Source: Tepidamorphus gemmatus (lineage in GTDB: Bacteria; Pseudomonadota; Alphaproteobacteria; Rhizobiales; Tepidamorphaceae). Taken from it: a stretch of 64,000 bases of DNA. Under the pieces are notes generated by a model. The model saw only the letters and a list, made by a program, of their open reading frames with translations, made no database searches and had not been told where the DNA came from. The position numbers and the translations under genes were made by a program. Below, in pieces: positions 8,427 to 19,047 of this stretch. Within the stretch, counting starts at the first letter, position 1. Each line of letters opens with the position of its first letter. The stretch covers positions 124,001 through 188,000 of the forward strand of contig NZ_SMAK01000007.1 in NCBI RefSeq assembly GCF_004346195.1, read 5' to 3'.

Positions 8427-8447
8427 TTATACTCTTATCGAGTATAA
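8427..8447. promoter_or_regulatory. Proximal NadQ-type operator at nadA
   Basis: TTATACTC (8427-8434) and GAGTATAA (8440-8447) are perfect 8-bp inverted arms around TTATC. The right arm overlaps the AAGGAGG ribosome site (8446-8452) of nadA, so a bound protein would block transcription start or elongation. The half-site is shared with the distal repeat centred 66 bp upstream. NadQ is the obvious candidate ligand because its gene is in the window. Confidence 0.7.
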
Positions 8448-8458
8448 GGAGGCGCGAC

Positions 8459-9538
8459 ATGACCAGGACGGCGGCAGAATTGCGGGGTACGCTGGCCCGC
8501 CCGCGCGGCGAGGCGGCGCGGCGGCACGGCAGACTGCCGATGCCCCCGCTCGCCTATACCGATGAGATCGCCCGCGCGACCGCGCCGCTCTATGCGCGCG
8601 TCGCCACGATCATCCCGCCGGTCGAGTGGCCGTTCCACGCGCCCTATGTGCACGCCATCAACCAGCTCAAGGCCGAGCGCAACGCGGTCATCCTGGCACA
8701 CAACTACATGACGCCGGAGATCTTCCATTGCGTCGCCGACGTGGTGGGCGATTCGCTGCAGCTCGCCATCGAGGCAACGAAGACCGACGCCGAAGTGATC
8801 GTGCAGTGCGGCGTCCACTTCATGGCCGAGACCTCGAAGCTGCTCAATCCCGACAAGACCGTGCTGATCCCGGACATGGACGCCGGCTGCTCGCTGGCCG
8901 CCTCGATCACCGGGGCCGACGTGCGTGCGCTGCGCGAGGCCTATCCGGGCGTGCCGGTGGTCGCCTATGTCAATACATCGGCCGATGTGAAGGCGGAGGT
9001 CGACATCTGCTGCACCTCCTCGAATGCGGTACAGGTGGTCGAGTCGCTCGGTGCGCCGCGGGTGATCTTCCTGCCCGACGAGTACCTGGCGAAATACGTG
9101 CAGACCCAGACGGACGTCGAGATCATCGCCTGGAAGGGCCACTGCGAGGTGCACGAGCGTTTCACCGGCGCCGAATTGCGCGCCTATCGCGAGGCGGATC
9201 CATCGATCCGTATCATCGCCCATCCCGAGTGCCCGCCGGACGTGCTGGCCGAGGCCGACTTCACCGGATCGACGGCTAGGATGATCGACTGGGTGAAGCG
9301 CGAGCATCCGGCCCGTGTCGTCATGGTCACCGAGTGCTCGATGGCCGACAATGTCGCCGCCGAGACGCCGGACGTGAAGTTCGTCAGGCCGTGCAACCTG
9401 TGCCCGCACATGAAGCGGATCACCCTGCCGAAGATCCTCGACTCGCTCGTCAGCATGACCGAGGAGGTCGTCATAGACCCGGCCATCGCCGCCCGAGCGC
9501 GCCGCTCGGTCGAGCGGATGATCAACCTGAAGAGCTGA
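8459..9538 (+). CDS. nadA: Quinolinate synthase
   Basis: A 359-residue enzyme that condenses iminoaspartate with dihydroxyacetone phosphate to quinolinate in de novo NAD synthesis. The three cluster cysteines of NadA are seen in [20 protein letters not shown] and CNLCPHMKR, and ILAHNYM marks the substrate region. An ideal AAGGAGG lies seven bases before the ATG. The first gene of a nadABC set: a 213-bp gap precedes nadB, and nadB overlaps nadC. Two operators lie just upstream. Identification is secure. Confidence 0.97.
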   Translation: MTRTAAELRGTLARPRGEAARRHGRLPMPPLAYTDEIARATAPLYARVATIIPPVEWPFHAPYVHAINQLKAERNAVILAHNYMTPEIFHCVADVVGDSLQLAIEATKTDAEVIVQCGVHFMAETSKLLNPDKTVLIPDMDAGCSLAASITGADVRALREAYPGVPVVAYVNTSADVKAEVDICCTSSNAVQVVESLGAPRVIFLPDEYLAKYVQTQTDVEIIAWKGHCEVHERFTGAELRAYREADPSIRIIAHPECPPDVLAEADFTGSTARMIDWVKREHPARVVMVTECSMADNVAAETPDVKFVRPCNLCPHMKRITLPKILDSLVSMTEEVVIDPAIAARARRSVERMINLKS

Positions 9539-9751
9539 GCGGCGGCGAGCGCCCCTGCAGCCCCGCCCCGATCTCGAGCCGCCCCGATTCCCAGCCAGAG
9601 GCACGTCCACCGATGGCTCGCCCGTCTCCCCCTGCCCGCGTCCTTCGGCACGCCGCGCGAGCGCCGATCCGGGATCGGACGGCCATCACCGCTCCCGGAG
9701 CCAAGCACGCGCCGCTTGCGTCAGCCGGAAGGACTGAAGGGAATCCGGCCG

Positions 9752-11359
9752 ATGCCTGAGTCCTCCAGCAATCGGCTCCATGCCGTTTCCGACGATGTCG
9801 TGATCGTCGGCGGAGGGCTGGCGGGACTGTTCTGTGCGCTCAAGCTCGCGCCCCGTCCCGTGACGCTGATCACCGCCGCACCGATCGGCGAGGGGGCGTC
9901 TTCCGCCTGGGCGCAGGGCGGCATCGCCGCCGCCGTCTCGGACGGTGACACCCCGGAGAAGCACACCGCCGACACCGTCGCGGCAGGAGCGGGTCTCGTC
10001 GATGAACGGATCGCCTTGTCGATGACCCGCGAGGGTCCGGACCGGGTCCGCGACCTGCTTGCCTTCGGCGTTCCCTTCGACCGCGACCTCGAGGGCCATC
10101 TGGTGCTGTCGCGCGAGGCCGCCCACGGCGCGCGACGTGTGGTGCGGGTGCGCGGCGATCTTGCCGGCAAGGAGATCATGGCGGCGCTCGTCGCTGCCGT
10201 CCGGCGGACCCCCACGATCCGGCTGGTCGAGGGCTACACGGCCGAGGAACTGATCCTGGAGGGCGGCCGCGTCGCCGGGTTGGTCGCGATCGCCGGCGAC
10301 GATGTCGATGGACCGGGCGAGATCCGCCTCGCTGCGCGCGCGGTGGTGCTCGCCTCGGGCGGCATCGGCGCGCTCTACGCGATCACCACCAATCCACGCG
10401 AGGCGCGCGGCCAGGGCCTCGCCATAGCTGCGCGGGCCGGCGCGCTCGTCGCCGACACGGAGTTCGTGCAGTTCCATCCGACCGCGATCGCCATCGGCCG
10501 CGACCCCGCCCCGCTCGCCACCGAGGCCCTGCGCGGCGAGGGGGCGATCCTCCTCAACGGCGCCGGAGAGCGCTTCATGCGCACGGTCCATCCGGCAGCG
10601 GAGCTTGCCCCGCGCGATATCGTCGCCCGCGCCGTATTCGCCGAGATCGCGGCCGGACGTGGCGCCTTCCTCGATTGCCGTACGGCGGTCGGCGCACGCT
10701 TTCCCGTCGAGTTCCCCAAGGTCTACGAGACCTGCAGAGAGGCCGGCATCGACCCGGTCCAGCAACCGATCCCGGTGGCGCCGGCGGCGCATTATCACAT
10801 GGGCGGCGTCCTGACAGACGCGCGTGGCCGCACCAGCATCGATGGGCTGTGGGCCTGCGGCGAGGTCGCCTCGACCGGCGCGCACGGGGCCAACCGGCTT
10901 GCCTCGAACTCGCTGCTCGAGGCGGTCGTGTTCGCCCACCGCATCGCCGAGGATGTACGCACCGTGTTTCCGTCCCCGATGCCGATGCCTGCGCCCGCGA
11001 TCCTGTCGCAGGCCGCGCAGCCCGACCTGTTCGGCGAGGCGGCAGCGGTCGCCCGGCTGCGGCAGACCATGTCGCAGCTGGTCGGCGTCGTGCGCGACGG
11101 TGCCGGGCTCGCGGCAGCCCTGGCCGAGATCGCCGACCTGGAGCGCAGCGGCGGCCCATCGCACGGATTCCGCAACATGATCACCGCGGCGCGACTCGTC
11201 GCCTATGCGGCGCTGGTGCGCCAGGAAAGTCGCGGCGCGCATTTCCGCTCCGACTTTCCGGACACCGACCCGGCACTGGCGCGTCGCAACATCTTCACCC
11301 TCGCCACCGCCGAGCGGGCGGTGCGCCGTCTGACCTGCAATGAGCCCGCCCATGCCTGA
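9752..11359 (+). CDS. nadB: L-aspartate oxidase
   Basis: A 535-residue FAD enzyme that oxidises L-aspartate to iminoaspartate for NadA. The FAD-binding [19 protein letters not shown] is at the N-terminus, [13 protein letters not shown] follows, and the active-site region QFHPTAIA and [14 protein letters not shown] are intact. The ATG giving MPESSSNRL was preferred over an in-frame TTG twelve codons earlier. Its end overlaps nadC by 20 bases, so the two are coupled. The 213-bp space after nadA holds no gene or clear signal. Confidence 0.96.
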   Translation: MPESSSNRLHAVSDDVVIVGGGLAGLFCALKLAPRPVTLITAAPIGEGASSAWAQGGIAAAVSDGDTPEKHTADTVAAGAGLVDERIALSMTREGPDRVRDLLAFGVPFDRDLEGHLVLSREAAHGARRVVRVRGDLAGKEIMAALVAAVRRTPTIRLVEGYTAEELILEGGRVAGLVAIAGDDVDGPGEIRLAARAVVLASGGIGALYAITTNPREARGQGLAIAARAGALVADTEFVQFHPTAIAIGRDPAPLATEALRGEGAILLNGAGERFMRTVHPAAELAPRDIVARAVFAEIAAGRGAFLDCRTAVGARFPVEFPKVYETCREAGIDPVQQPIPVAPAAHYHMGGVLTDARGRTSIDGLWACGEVASTGAHGANRLASNSLLEAVVFAHRIAEDVRTVFPSPMPMPAPAILSQAAQPDLFGEAAAVARLRQTMSQLVGVVRDGAGLAAALAEIADLERSGGPSHGFRNMITAARLVAYAALVRQESRGAHFRSDFPDTDPALARRNIFTLATAERAVRRLTCNEPAHA

Positions 11360-12212
11360 TACCCAGGATCTGGCGCCGCTGCCCGCCGGCCTCGTCGCCG
11401 ACGCCGTCGCGGCCGCACTCGCCGAGGACTTCGGACTCGCCGGCGACATCACGACGGCCGCGACGATCCCGGCGGGGGCGATGGCGCGCGGCGTGATCGC
11501 AGCACGCCAGCCCGGCGTCGTGGCGGGTCTCGCGGTCGCTGCGGAGGCCTTCGCGCAGGTCGACCCGGCGATCCTGTTCGAGCCGGTGCACGCGGACGGC
11601 ACGCTGATCGAGGCCGGCACCGTCGTCGCGCGCCTCGAGGGGCCGGCACGCGGAATGCTCGGCGCCGAGAGGGTGGCGCTCAACTTCCTCGGCCTGCTGT
11701 CGGGTGTCGCCACGCTGACCCGCCGCTTCGTCGATGCCGTCGAGGGCACCGGCGCGCGCATCGTATGCACCCGCAAGACCGTGCCGGGCCTGAGGGCGCT
11801 GCAGAAATACGCCGTGCGCGCAGGCGGCGGCCACAATCACCGCTTCGGTCTTTACGACGCCGTGCTCATCAAGGACAACCACATCGCCGCAGCCGGCGGC
11901 GTGGCGGCGGCGGTCGGCGCGGCGAAGCGCCATGTCGGCCACATGGTCAGGATCGAGGTCGAGGTGACGGATCTGGACGAGCTCGACGCCGCGCTCGGCG
12001 CAGGCGCCGACGTTGTTCTGCTCGACAACATGGATCTGGCAATGCTGGCCGAGGCGGTCGGCCGCTGCCGCGGCCGCGCCGTGACCGAGGCCTCGGGCGG
12101 CGTCACGCTCGACACCGTGCGGTCGATCGCGGCGACCGGCGTCGATCTCGTATCGGTCGGGGCGCTGACCCATTCGGCCCCTGTGCTCGATCTCGGGCTC
12201 GACTTCGAGTAG
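11340..12212 (+). CDS. nadC: Nicotinate-nucleotide pyrophosphorylase (carboxylating)
   Basis: A 290-residue quinolinate phosphoribosyltransferase, which converts quinolinate and PRPP to nicotinate mononucleotide. Landmarks: [67 protein letters not shown], and the C-terminal [11 protein letters not shown] second ATG (MPDTQD) twelve bases in is possible. It completes the de novo NAD branch of nadA and nadB. Confidence 0.96.
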   Translation: MSPPMPDTQDLAPLPAGLVADAVAAALAEDFGLAGDITTAATIPAGAMARGVIAARQPGVVAGLAVAAEAFAQVDPAILFEPVHADGTLIEAGTVVARLEGPARGMLGAERVALNFLGLLSGVATLTRRFVDAVEGTGARIVCTRKTVPGLRALQKYAVRAGGGHNHRFGLYDAVLIKDNHIAAAGGVAAAVGAAKRHVGHMVRIEVEVTDLDELDAALGAGADVVLLDNMDLAMLAEAVGRCRGRAVTEASGGVTLDTVRSIAATGVDLVSVGALTHSAPVLDLGLDFE

Positions 12213-12263
12213 AGCTCGGCGACCGGCTCAGGCCGGGTTCCGATCGCAGCGGGAGGAAACCCC

Positions 12264-12866
12264 ATGGCTGCTCCGCAAACTCTTCTGGCGATGTCCGGCG
12301 CAAATCCCGGACCGACGCCGCTGTCGCAGGCCGCGCTGCTGGTGATCGATGCGCAGAACGAGTATCTCGATGGCCGGCTCAGGCTTCACGGCATCGATGC
12401 CGCGGTCGACGAGATCGCAAGGCTGATCGCCCGGGCGCGGAAGCTGGGCCGCCCGGTCGTGCATGTCCGCCACCGCGGCCAGCCGGGCGGGACCTTCGAT
12501 CCCGAGGCGCATGGCGGCCAGATCATCGACGCGGTGGCTCCACGCGACGGCGAGACGGTGGTCGACAAATCGCTGCCCAATGCCTTCGCCGGGACGGAAC
12601 TGATGCCGCGCCTCGCACAGACCGGCACCAGACAGCTCGTCGTCGCCGGTTTCATGACGCACCTGTGTGTCAGCGCCAGCGTGCGCTCGGCCATCGACCA
12701 CCGGCTGTTCTCGACGGTGGTCGCTTCGGCCTGTGCGACCCGCGACCTGCCGTCGGCGACCGGCGGATCGGTGGTACCGGCCAGCACCCTGCACGAGGCC
12801 ACGCTGGCCGCGCTCGCCGACCGGTTCGCGGTGGTGGTGGCGAACGCGGCGGCCCTGCCCGACTGA
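12264..12866 (+). CDS. Isochorismatase-family cysteine hydrolase
   Basis: A 200-residue cytoplasmic hydrolase with the catalytic triad of the family: Asp in LLVIDAQNEYL (about residue 29), Lys in VVDKSLPNAF (about 102) and Cys in GFMTHLCVS (about 135). The same fold includes nicotinamidase PncA, and its place 51 bp after nadC invites that idea. However, the metal-binding histidine pattern of PncA is not evident, so a general amidohydrolase role is equally likely. GGGAGG lies nine bases before the ATG. Its gene meets the response-regulator gene tail to tail across 26 bp. Confidence 0.8.
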   Translation: MAAPQTLLAMSGANPGPTPLSQAALLVIDAQNEYLDGRLRLHGIDAAVDEIARLIARARKLGRPVVHVRHRGQPGGTFDPEAHGGQIIDAVAPRDGETVVDKSLPNAFAGTELMPRLAQTGTRQLVVAGFMTHLCVSASVRSAIDHRLFSTVVASACATRDLPSATGGSVVPASTLHEATLAALADRFAVVVANAAALPD

Positions 12867-12892
12867 GCGCGCGCCGCAATGACCATGCAGGC

Positions 12893-13672
12893 CTAATTGC
12901 GCTCGCCGGCGAACAGGTAGCCCGAGCCGCGCACCGTCCGGATTATCTGAGGCTTCGAGCAGTCCGGCTCGATCTTCCGCCTCAGCCTGGCGATACGGAT
13001 GTCGATCGACCGATCGAACGGTTCCCAGCCGCGATTGTGGGCGAGATCGAGCAGCTGGTCGCGGGTCAGCACCCGGTTCGGGTGGTCGGCGAACGCCTTC
13101 AAGAGGTCGAATTCCATCGCTGTGATGGCGATGTCGTCGCCGTTGCGGTCGAACAGCCGGTGCGCCTCCATGTCCAGCGTGCACGCGCCGAAGCGCACGG
13201 TGCGGCCGGCCGGCGCGGCGGCCGTCCCGGCGACCTCGCGCGGCGCACCGCGCCGGAGCACGGCCTTGATCCGCGCCAGCAGCTCGCGCATGTCCACCGG
13301 CTTGCCGAGATAGTCGTCGGCGCCCATCTCGAGGCCGACGATCCGATCGACGACCTCGCCGGATGCGGTCAGCATGACGATGGCGACGTCGGTATCGGCC
13401 TTGAGGAAGCGGGTGATCGACAATCCGTCCTCCTCCGGCATCGAGATGTCGAGCACGACGAGATCGACGCGCGACTGCCGCAGGATCTGGCGCAGGGCGG
13501 CACCACCGGCGGCCGTGCTGACGCGCAGCCCCTTCATCTGCAGATAGTCTGCGACCGTCTCGCGCAGGTCCGCCTCGTCATCAACGACCACGACATGCGG
13601 CGTCGGCGCGGCAACCGGCCGTTCCTCAGCGGAGTCCGCGACCCGCCGCAGGGCGGTGGAAGCCTGGGCCAT
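12893..13672 (-). CDS. OmpR-family response regulator
   Basis: A 259-residue two-domain regulator. The receiver has the acidic pair in VVVVDDEADL (about 27-36), the phospho-acceptor Asp75 in VVLDISMPE and the conserved Lys in DDYLGKPVD. The C-terminal winged helix (FGACTLDMEAHRLF to RTVRGSGYLF) is of the OmpR/PhoB class. The start ATG lies four bases after the kinase stop, with AAGGAG overlapping that stop, so kinase and regulator form an operon. Target genes are not evident in the window. Confidence 0.9.
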   Translation of the reverse strand: MAQASTALRRVADSAEERPVAAPTPHVVVVDDEADLRETVADYLQMKGLRVSTAAGGAALRQILRQSRVDLVVLDISMPEEDGLSITRFLKADTDVAIVMLTASGEVVDRIVGLEMGADDYLGKPVDMRELLARIKAVLRRGAPREVAGTAAAPAGRTVRFGACTLDMEAHRLFDRNGDDIAITAMEFDLLKAFADHPNRVLTRDQLLDLAHNRGWEPFDRSIDIRIARLRRKIEPDCSKPQIIRTVRGSGYLFAGERN

Positions 13673-13676
13673 TCGT

Positions 13677-16472
13677 CTACTCCTTCCCAATCGGGCCGAC
13701 CAGGTCGATGAGGCGGCGCACCGTCGCGCGCACCTCGCGAGGGGTCAGCGGCTTTTCGATGCAGGGCCGCCCGGCGGCGGCCAGGAATTCCCTGATGCGG
13801 GGCGACAGCGTGTCGCCGGTGACGAAGGCGACCCGCTCGGCAAGCTCGGGCCGCCGTTGCACCAGTGCGGCGAACATGGCCGGGCCGTCGAGATCCGGCA
13901 TCCTCAGGTCGCTGAGGATCAGGTCGAAGTCGGCAGTGCTGACCCGCTCGAGGGCGTCGCTGCCCGAGCGGGCGATGACGACACCGTGACCGTCCTCCCT
14001 CAATATGTCGGCAAGCAGCTCCGCCACGGCGACGTCGTCATCAGCCACCAGGATGCGGGCCGGGCCGGTTGACGCGGCAAGGGGTTCTGCAACATCGGTG
14101 GCGGGCAGCGGCCGGGCGCGGACGGCCGGCAGTCGGACGACCATGGTCGCGCCCTCACCGCGAGAGCTCTCCGCCTCGATCGTGCCGCCGTGCGTGGTGA
14201 TGATCCTGTGGCAGAATGCAAGGCCGATGCCGGTTCCGTAGGCAACCTGCCGGGTCGTGAAGAACGGCTCGAAGATGCGCGAGCGTATCCCTTCCGGGAT
14301 GCCGGGGCCGTTGTCCTTCACCTTCAGCACGATCTCGCGGCTCTTCTCGCGCAGCCTGGTGGTGATCTTGATCCGGCGCCACCCGTCGGTCTCCTCGAGA
14401 GCCTTCTGCGCGTTCAGGATCAGATTGGTGACGACCTGCTTGAGCTGATCGGAGTCGCCTTCCACCTGCGGCAGGCCGGGCGCAAGCGACAGCTTGACAT
14501 CGATGTTGCTGGCCTGCAGCGAATAGGCCGTCATCTCGACCGCGCTCGTCGCCAACGCGTTGACGTCGAGAGGTCGCCGCTCGGCCGGCTGTTGCCGGGC
14601 CATGGCGAGGAAGGTGCGGATGATCCGGGCGCAGCGGTCTGCGGCGTTGCCGATCCTTGCCGCCCGGTCGGCGATCGCACCGTCGCGCGCCGTCTCCTGC
14701 AGAAGCAGCGCCTGGCCGACGACGACCGACAGCGGGTTGTTCAGTTCATGGGCGACGCTGGCCAGCAGCTCGCCGAGCGCGGCGAGCTTCTCGCTCTGGT
14801 GCAGCGCTTCACGCTGGCGGGCCATCTCCGCCTCGACGCTGTGCCGCTCGGTGAGGTCGTAGACGGCCGAGACGATCGCCTGCGTGCCGTGCCATTCGAT
14901 CATCCGCGCCGAAATGGCCGCCCGGAACGGTTCTCCGCTGGAGCGCTTCAGCTCGACCTCGAAGCCGTCGACGCTGCCGGTCTGGCGGAGCCGAGCGACA
15001 TAGCGGTCGCGGTCGCGGCGATCGACGAAGAAGTCGGTGGCGTAGACCGGCCCGCCGACCTGGCCACGCTCGAACAGCGCCTGGGCGGCCGGGCTCTCGT
15101 AGATGATGAGACCGTCGGCGGCGTGGGTCATGCTGACCGGGGCGGGACACGCCTCCAGGACCTGGCGGATCAGCGCCTCGCCGTCGCGCAAGGCCAGTTC
15201 CGCCCTCTTGAGCTTGGTGATGTCGTGGCGGATCGTCACGCGGCCGCCGTCGCTGGTGGGCGAGACAGCGATCAGCCGCCATTCGCCGGAGTTGAGCTCC
15301 GCCTCGACTGGGGCCGGGTTGCTCGACAGGAGCCACCCGGTCACCTGCGCCTGAAAGGCCTCCGGCGCCTCGACGGTGTGGCCGTCCAGCCGTCGGATCT
15401 GCGACTGCAACCGCCGCATCAGATCCTCGTGCGACCAGCCGACCAGATCTTCCGGCGGACAGCCACACTCTTCCGAAAGGGCGCGGTTGCACAGCACGAC
15501 ACGCCCCTGCGGATCGGACAGGGCAAAGCCCGCCGGCATGCTGTCGACCGCATCGCGAAGCATCTGCATCAGCCGCCGCTGGGTTGCTTCCGCCGCCATC
15601 CGCTCGGACAGGTCCCGGATCTCCGCCACATACATCGGCGCGTCGTCGACACAGACACGCTTGATGACGATCTCGGCCGGGAAACGCCCGCCGTCGCGCC
15701 GCGCCGCCGAAATTTCCATGCGCTCGTCGAGCACCGACGACACGCCGCGCGCGCGGTAGCGGGCGAAGACCTGCCTGTAGTGCTCGCGCTCGGGCTCGGC
15801 GACGATCAGATCGCACAGGTTCGTGCCCTCCGCCTCCTCGCCAGAGCAGCCGAACATCTGCTGCGCGACCGGATTGACGTCGATGACCAGACCGTCGGCA
15901 TCCATGGTCACGACGGCGACCATCGACGTTTCGATAATCGCGCGCCGCAACGCGTTGACCCGCCTGAGTTCCGCTTGCGCGTCCTTCTCGCGGCTGACGT
16001 CGATCAAGCAGCCGACATACTCGCGCGCCGGGTCACCCGGAAGCGACGTGAGCCGCAGCTGGTCGCGCACCCATACATAGCGTCCGTCGGGACGGCGCAG
16101 CCGGTACTCCTGCACGGACTGCCCCTCGGCCACGAGCCGCTGTGTCGCGGCAGCGCAGGCTGCGCGGTCCTCCGGGTGTACGAGGTCGCGCCAGACGGAA
16201 ACGCAGCCGAGCAGGCGCGCGGCGGGATGGCCGATCACCTGCTGCGCGTTCGAGGAAACGAAGTGCACGAGGCCCGGCTCCTCGAGCGTGCCGAGGTACA
16301 GGACGGCGGGAGATTGCGACATCGCGAAGTCGAGCAGCATGCGGTCCCGGTCGATCGGGCCCGCAGCCGCCGGCGGGCCGCGCCGGATCGGATCTGCGTC
16401 CGGCTCGCCCGCGGTCCGGAAGACCGATGGACCGTTGCCCGGCGTGACACTGCTCAGTTCCCTGCCGCGCAT
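13677..16472 (-). CDS. Hybrid sensor histidine kinase with four PAS domains
   Basis: A 931-residue protein without clear membrane segments, probably a cytoplasmic sensor. Four PAS/PAC units follow in order (roughly residues 45-165, 175-290, 300-420 and 430-550), then HisKA with the phospho-histidine in SVAHELNNPLS (about 574), the ATPase domain (NLILNAQKAL, DNGPGIPEG, GTGIGLAF), and a C-terminal receiver with Asp in LILSDLRMPDLDGP (about 854). The ATG at MRGRELSS has AAGGA eleven bases before it; a GTG 39 bases upstream is an alternative. It is coupled to the OmpR regulator downstream. The signal is unknown, and no haem, flavin or redox cysteine motif stands out. Confidence 0.88.
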   Translation of the reverse strand: MRGRELSSVTPGNGPSVFRTAGEPDADPIRRGPPAAAGPIDRDRMLLDFAMSQSPAVLYLGTLEEPGLVHFVSSNAQQVIGHPAARLLGCVSVWRDLVHPEDRAACAAATQRLVAEGQSVQEYRLRRPDGRYVWVRDQLRLTSLPGDPAREYVGCLIDVSREKDAQAELRRVNALRRAIIETSMVAVVTMDADGLVIDVNPVAQQMFGCSGEEAEGTNLCDLIVAEPEREHYRQVFARYRARGVSSVLDERMEISAARRDGGRFPAEIVIKRVCVDDAPMYVAEIRDLSERMAAEATQRRLMQMLRDAVDSMPAGFALSDPQGRVVLCNRALSEECGCPPEDLVGWSHEDLMRRLQSQIRRLDGHTVEAPEAFQAQVTGWLLSSNPAPVEAELNSGEWRLIAVSPTSDGGRVTIRHDITKLKRAELALRDGEALIRQVLEACPAPVSMTHAADGLIIYESPAAQALFERGQVGGPVYATDFFVDRRDRDRYVARLRQTGSVDGFEVELKRSSGEPFRAAISARMIEWHGTQAIVSAVYDLTERHSVEAEMARQREALHQSEKLAALGELLASVAHELNNPLSVVVGQALLLQETARDGAIADRAARIGNAADRCARIIRTFLAMARQQPAERRPLDVNALATSAVEMTAYSLQASNIDVKLSLAPGLPQVEGDSDQLKQVVTNLILNAQKALEETDGWRRIKITTRLREKSREIVLKVKDNGPGIPEGIRSRIFEPFFTTRQVAYGTGIGLAFCHRIITTHGGTIEAESSRGEGATMVVRLPAVRARPLPATDVAEPLAASTGPARILVADDDVAVAELLADILREDGHGVVIARSGSDALERVSTADFDLILSDLRMPDLDGPAMFAALVQRRPELAERVAFVTGDTLSPRIREFLAAAGRPCIEKPLTPREVRATVRRLIDLVGPIGKE

Positions 16473-16623
16473 CCCGTCACCGATCCTTCTGGCGCGAGGG
16501 CGCGCCGGCACATTCCCGGAGACACCACCCCGAGCGGCGGTCTTAGGGACGCTCCATTTCAGCTTGGCGTCGTCGGAAGCGATGTTTGTTTCAATTGTTG
16601 CAGGCGCCCGAGGTCGCGCCCGA

Positions 16624-19047
16624 TCAGCCGCCCTCGGCCACGACAGCGGTCGCGGCGCCGCCTGTCAGCGCCGGTTTGCGGGGGAGGTCGTCGTCCTCCT
16701 CGAAGTGGTTCTCGGCCGGCACCTCGACGATCACACGCTTCGGCGCGAAGGCGATCCCGTTCTCCCGGAAGGCGCGCTGGACCTTTTCATAGACGGCCTT
16801 CCGCACCGCCCACTGCTTGTTCGGCTTGGTCATGAACTTGCCGGACACAATGAAGGCGGAATCGTCCATCTTCACCACGCCCTGCGACTTGAAGGGCTGC
16901 AGGAAGTTGGGGCCGAGCTCGGGATCTTCCAGCATCTCCTGGCCGATCTTCTTGAAGATCTTGCGGACCTTGTCGAGGTCGGTGTCATAGGGGACGCGGA
17001 AGCGCAGCTTCATGATCACCCAGTCGCGGCTGTAGTTGGTAACAGCGCCGATCGCGCCGTAGGGCACGGTGTAGACCGCACCGAGATACCCGCGCAGCGA
17101 CAGGGAGCGCAGGTTGAACCGCTCGACGGTCCCGGAGACGTTGCCCGATTCGATGTACTCGCCGATGCGGAAGGCATCGTCCATCAGGAAGAACAAGCCG
17201 GAAATGATGTCCTTCACCAGGGTCTGCGAGCCGAAGCCGATGGCCAGACCGATCACCCCGGCACCGGCGATCAGGGGCACGATGTTGACGCCCAGCGCGT
17301 CGAGCGAGACGAGCAGCGCCAGCAGCAGGATCGTGACCGCCAGCGTCTTGCGGATCAGCGGCAGAACCGTCTGCAGCCGGGTACCGCCCTGCATCGCGGG
17401 GCCGATGTCGTCGTGCTCCTCGGGCGGCATCTTGGCGTGCTCCTCGGCGAGCTTGCGGTCGATCCAGGCAGAGGCGAACGACCACACGGCATAGGCCACC
17501 AGCCCGACGAGGCCGACATCGACGAGGACGCGGATCAGGAAGCTCGCGACCGGATGGGCGCTGGTATCGCCGAACAGGTCGACCCCGATCACCACACCGA
17601 ACAGCAGCACGCAGGCGACGAAGGTGGCGATGGCGACGATGCGCCGGAGCACCCGCCGGTCGGCCTGCAGGCTGCGGCGGTCGGCGGCGCGCAGCGCGGC
17701 GGAGGAGATGGCGGCATTGATGGCGCCCTCGTCCTCGCTCTCGCCGATTTCGGCCATGAACTGCGCATCATAGGTCGGTCCCGGCGCTGCGACCTCCCCG
17801 GCCGGGCCGAGCGGTGCGATCATGCGGCCGAACAGCGTGTTGAGATAGGGATAGAGCACGAACAGCACGACGAAGCCGAGCACCGCCGCTACCGGATCGA
17901 ACGGCTGGTCGAGCAGGACGCTGACCGAGCCGATCAGGAAGGCGGCGATCACATAGAGCACCGCCAGCAGATGCCAGAACCAGCCGGCCACCCCACCCGC
18001 CCAGCGCGGCACGGTCTCGCTGCCGAGGGCGGCCTCGACGGCGCGGCGCGCATGGCGCTGGAAGCTCAGGAGGAAGGCCAGAGCCGCCGCCGCGAACAGC
18101 AGTCCGGACACCAGGGCAACGAAGCGCCATTCGTCATGTCCCATGCCCCAGGCATGTCCGAACATCGAGCCAAGCAGCAGCAACGACCCGAACACGGCGA
18201 GCTGCCGTGCTCCGCGCACGAAATGGGCCGCCGCCTCGTCGTCGACCGGCATCAGCCGCCAGTCCGGGGATTTGGGCGCGAAGACGAACCGCGTCAGCGC
18301 CACGGCGACGCGGGTGATCAGGATCGCCACCAGCACGGCGAGCACGAAATCCCGCCGCGCCGGATTGCCGTGCCAGGCCGCGACGAACGCAGCGACATAG
18401 CCGCCGGCAAAGGCCAGCAGCGCCACCAGCTCGGCGACGAGCCAGATGACGGTGCGCAGGAACTGGTCGCGCGCGGTCGCGCAGGGTCCCTGCCGATTGG
18501 CCCGCAGGATCGGCTCCAGGGCGCGCCGCGCCAGCCATTCGGTCAGGGCTCCGGCCACGCAGAGCAGCAGCAGCGAACCGACAATCAGCAGGCCGCCACC
18601 GGCACCGAACGTCACGTCCAGACGCTCCTGCAGGACCCGGCCGTAGGCCACCATGGCGTCGGGAGCGGCGGCCGCGACCCGGCGCAGGCTCTCGCCGACC
18701 TGGCCGGCCATCGCCTTGACCCGTGCGATCACCGAAGCAGACGTGGAGACGGGGGCCTGCGCGGCGGCGGGCGCGTCGCGCGTCAGATAGTGGATCAGCA
18801 GCTCGCGGGCCTGGGCGTCGGTCACTCTTGCCAGCAGCGCGGCCCGCTCCTCGGCCGACAGCGGCCCCATCTGCTCGGCCAGCGCCGCCACGTCGGACCC
18901 GGCGCCGGCTTCCCCGACCGCGCCGGTATGACTCTGCGCCCGGACGTCCGCACAGGCCAGCATGACCGAAACGATGACGGCGAGAGCGATCACCATCCGG
19001 CTCGCCCGCAACGGCCAATGCCCGACCCTGCAACCGCCGCCCGTCAT
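16624..19047 (-). CDS. MscS-family mechanosensitive ion channel, large form
   Basis: An 807-residue inner-membrane protein. A signal-like hydrophobic stretch and a roughly 100-residue periplasmic section precede about ten membrane segments. The MscS pore and beta domain are at the C-terminus, with GVIGLAIGFGSQTLVKDIISG and FFLMDDAFRIGEYI, then the cytoplasmic vestibule. Such channels open under membrane tension and release solutes on osmotic downshock. GGAGG sits six bases before the ATG. It precedes the hybrid kinase on the same strand by about 150 bp; co-transcription is possible. Confidence 0.9.
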   Translation of the reverse strand: MTGGGCRVGHWPLRASRMVIALAVIVSVMLACADVRAQSHTGAVGEAGAGSDVAALAEQMGPLSAEERAALLARVTDAQARELLIHYLTRDAPAAAQAPVSTSASVIARVKAMAGQVGESLRRVAAAAPDAMVAYGRVLQERLDVTFGAGGGLLIVGSLLLLCVAGALTEWLARRALEPILRANRQGPCATARDQFLRTVIWLVAELVALLAFAGGYVAAFVAAWHGNPARRDFVLAVLVAILITRVAVALTRFVFAPKSPDWRLMPVDDEAAAHFVRGARQLAVFGSLLLLGSMFGHAWGMGHDEWRFVALVSGLLFAAAALAFLLSFQRHARRAVEAALGSETVPRWAGGVAGWFWHLLAVLYVIAAFLIGSVSVLLDQPFDPVAAVLGFVVLFVLYPYLNTLFGRMIAPLGPAGEVAAPGPTYDAQFMAEIGESEDEGAINAAISSAALRAADRRSLQADRRVLRRIVAIATFVACVLLFGVVIGVDLFGDTSAHPVASFLIRVLVDVGLVGLVAYAVWSFASAWIDRKLAEEHAKMPPEEHDDIGPAMQGGTRLQTVLPLIRKTLAVTILLLALLVSLDALGVNIVPLIAGAGVIGLAIGFGSQTLVKDIISGLFFLMDDAFRIGEYIESGNVSGTVERFNLRSLSLRGYLGAVYTVPYGAIGAVTNYSRDWVIMKLRFRVPYDTDLDKVRKIFKKIGQEMLEDPELGPNFLQPFKSQGVVKMDDSAFIVSGKFMTKPNKQWAVRKAVYEKVQRAFRENGIAFAPKRVIVEVPAENHFEEDDDLPRKPALTGGAATAVVAEGG

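Noticed and set aside
9686-11836. Long minus-strand open frame of over 700 codons opposite nadB/nadC
   Set aside because: It is the antisense shadow of two certain genes in GC-rich DNA and has no family motif or start signal.
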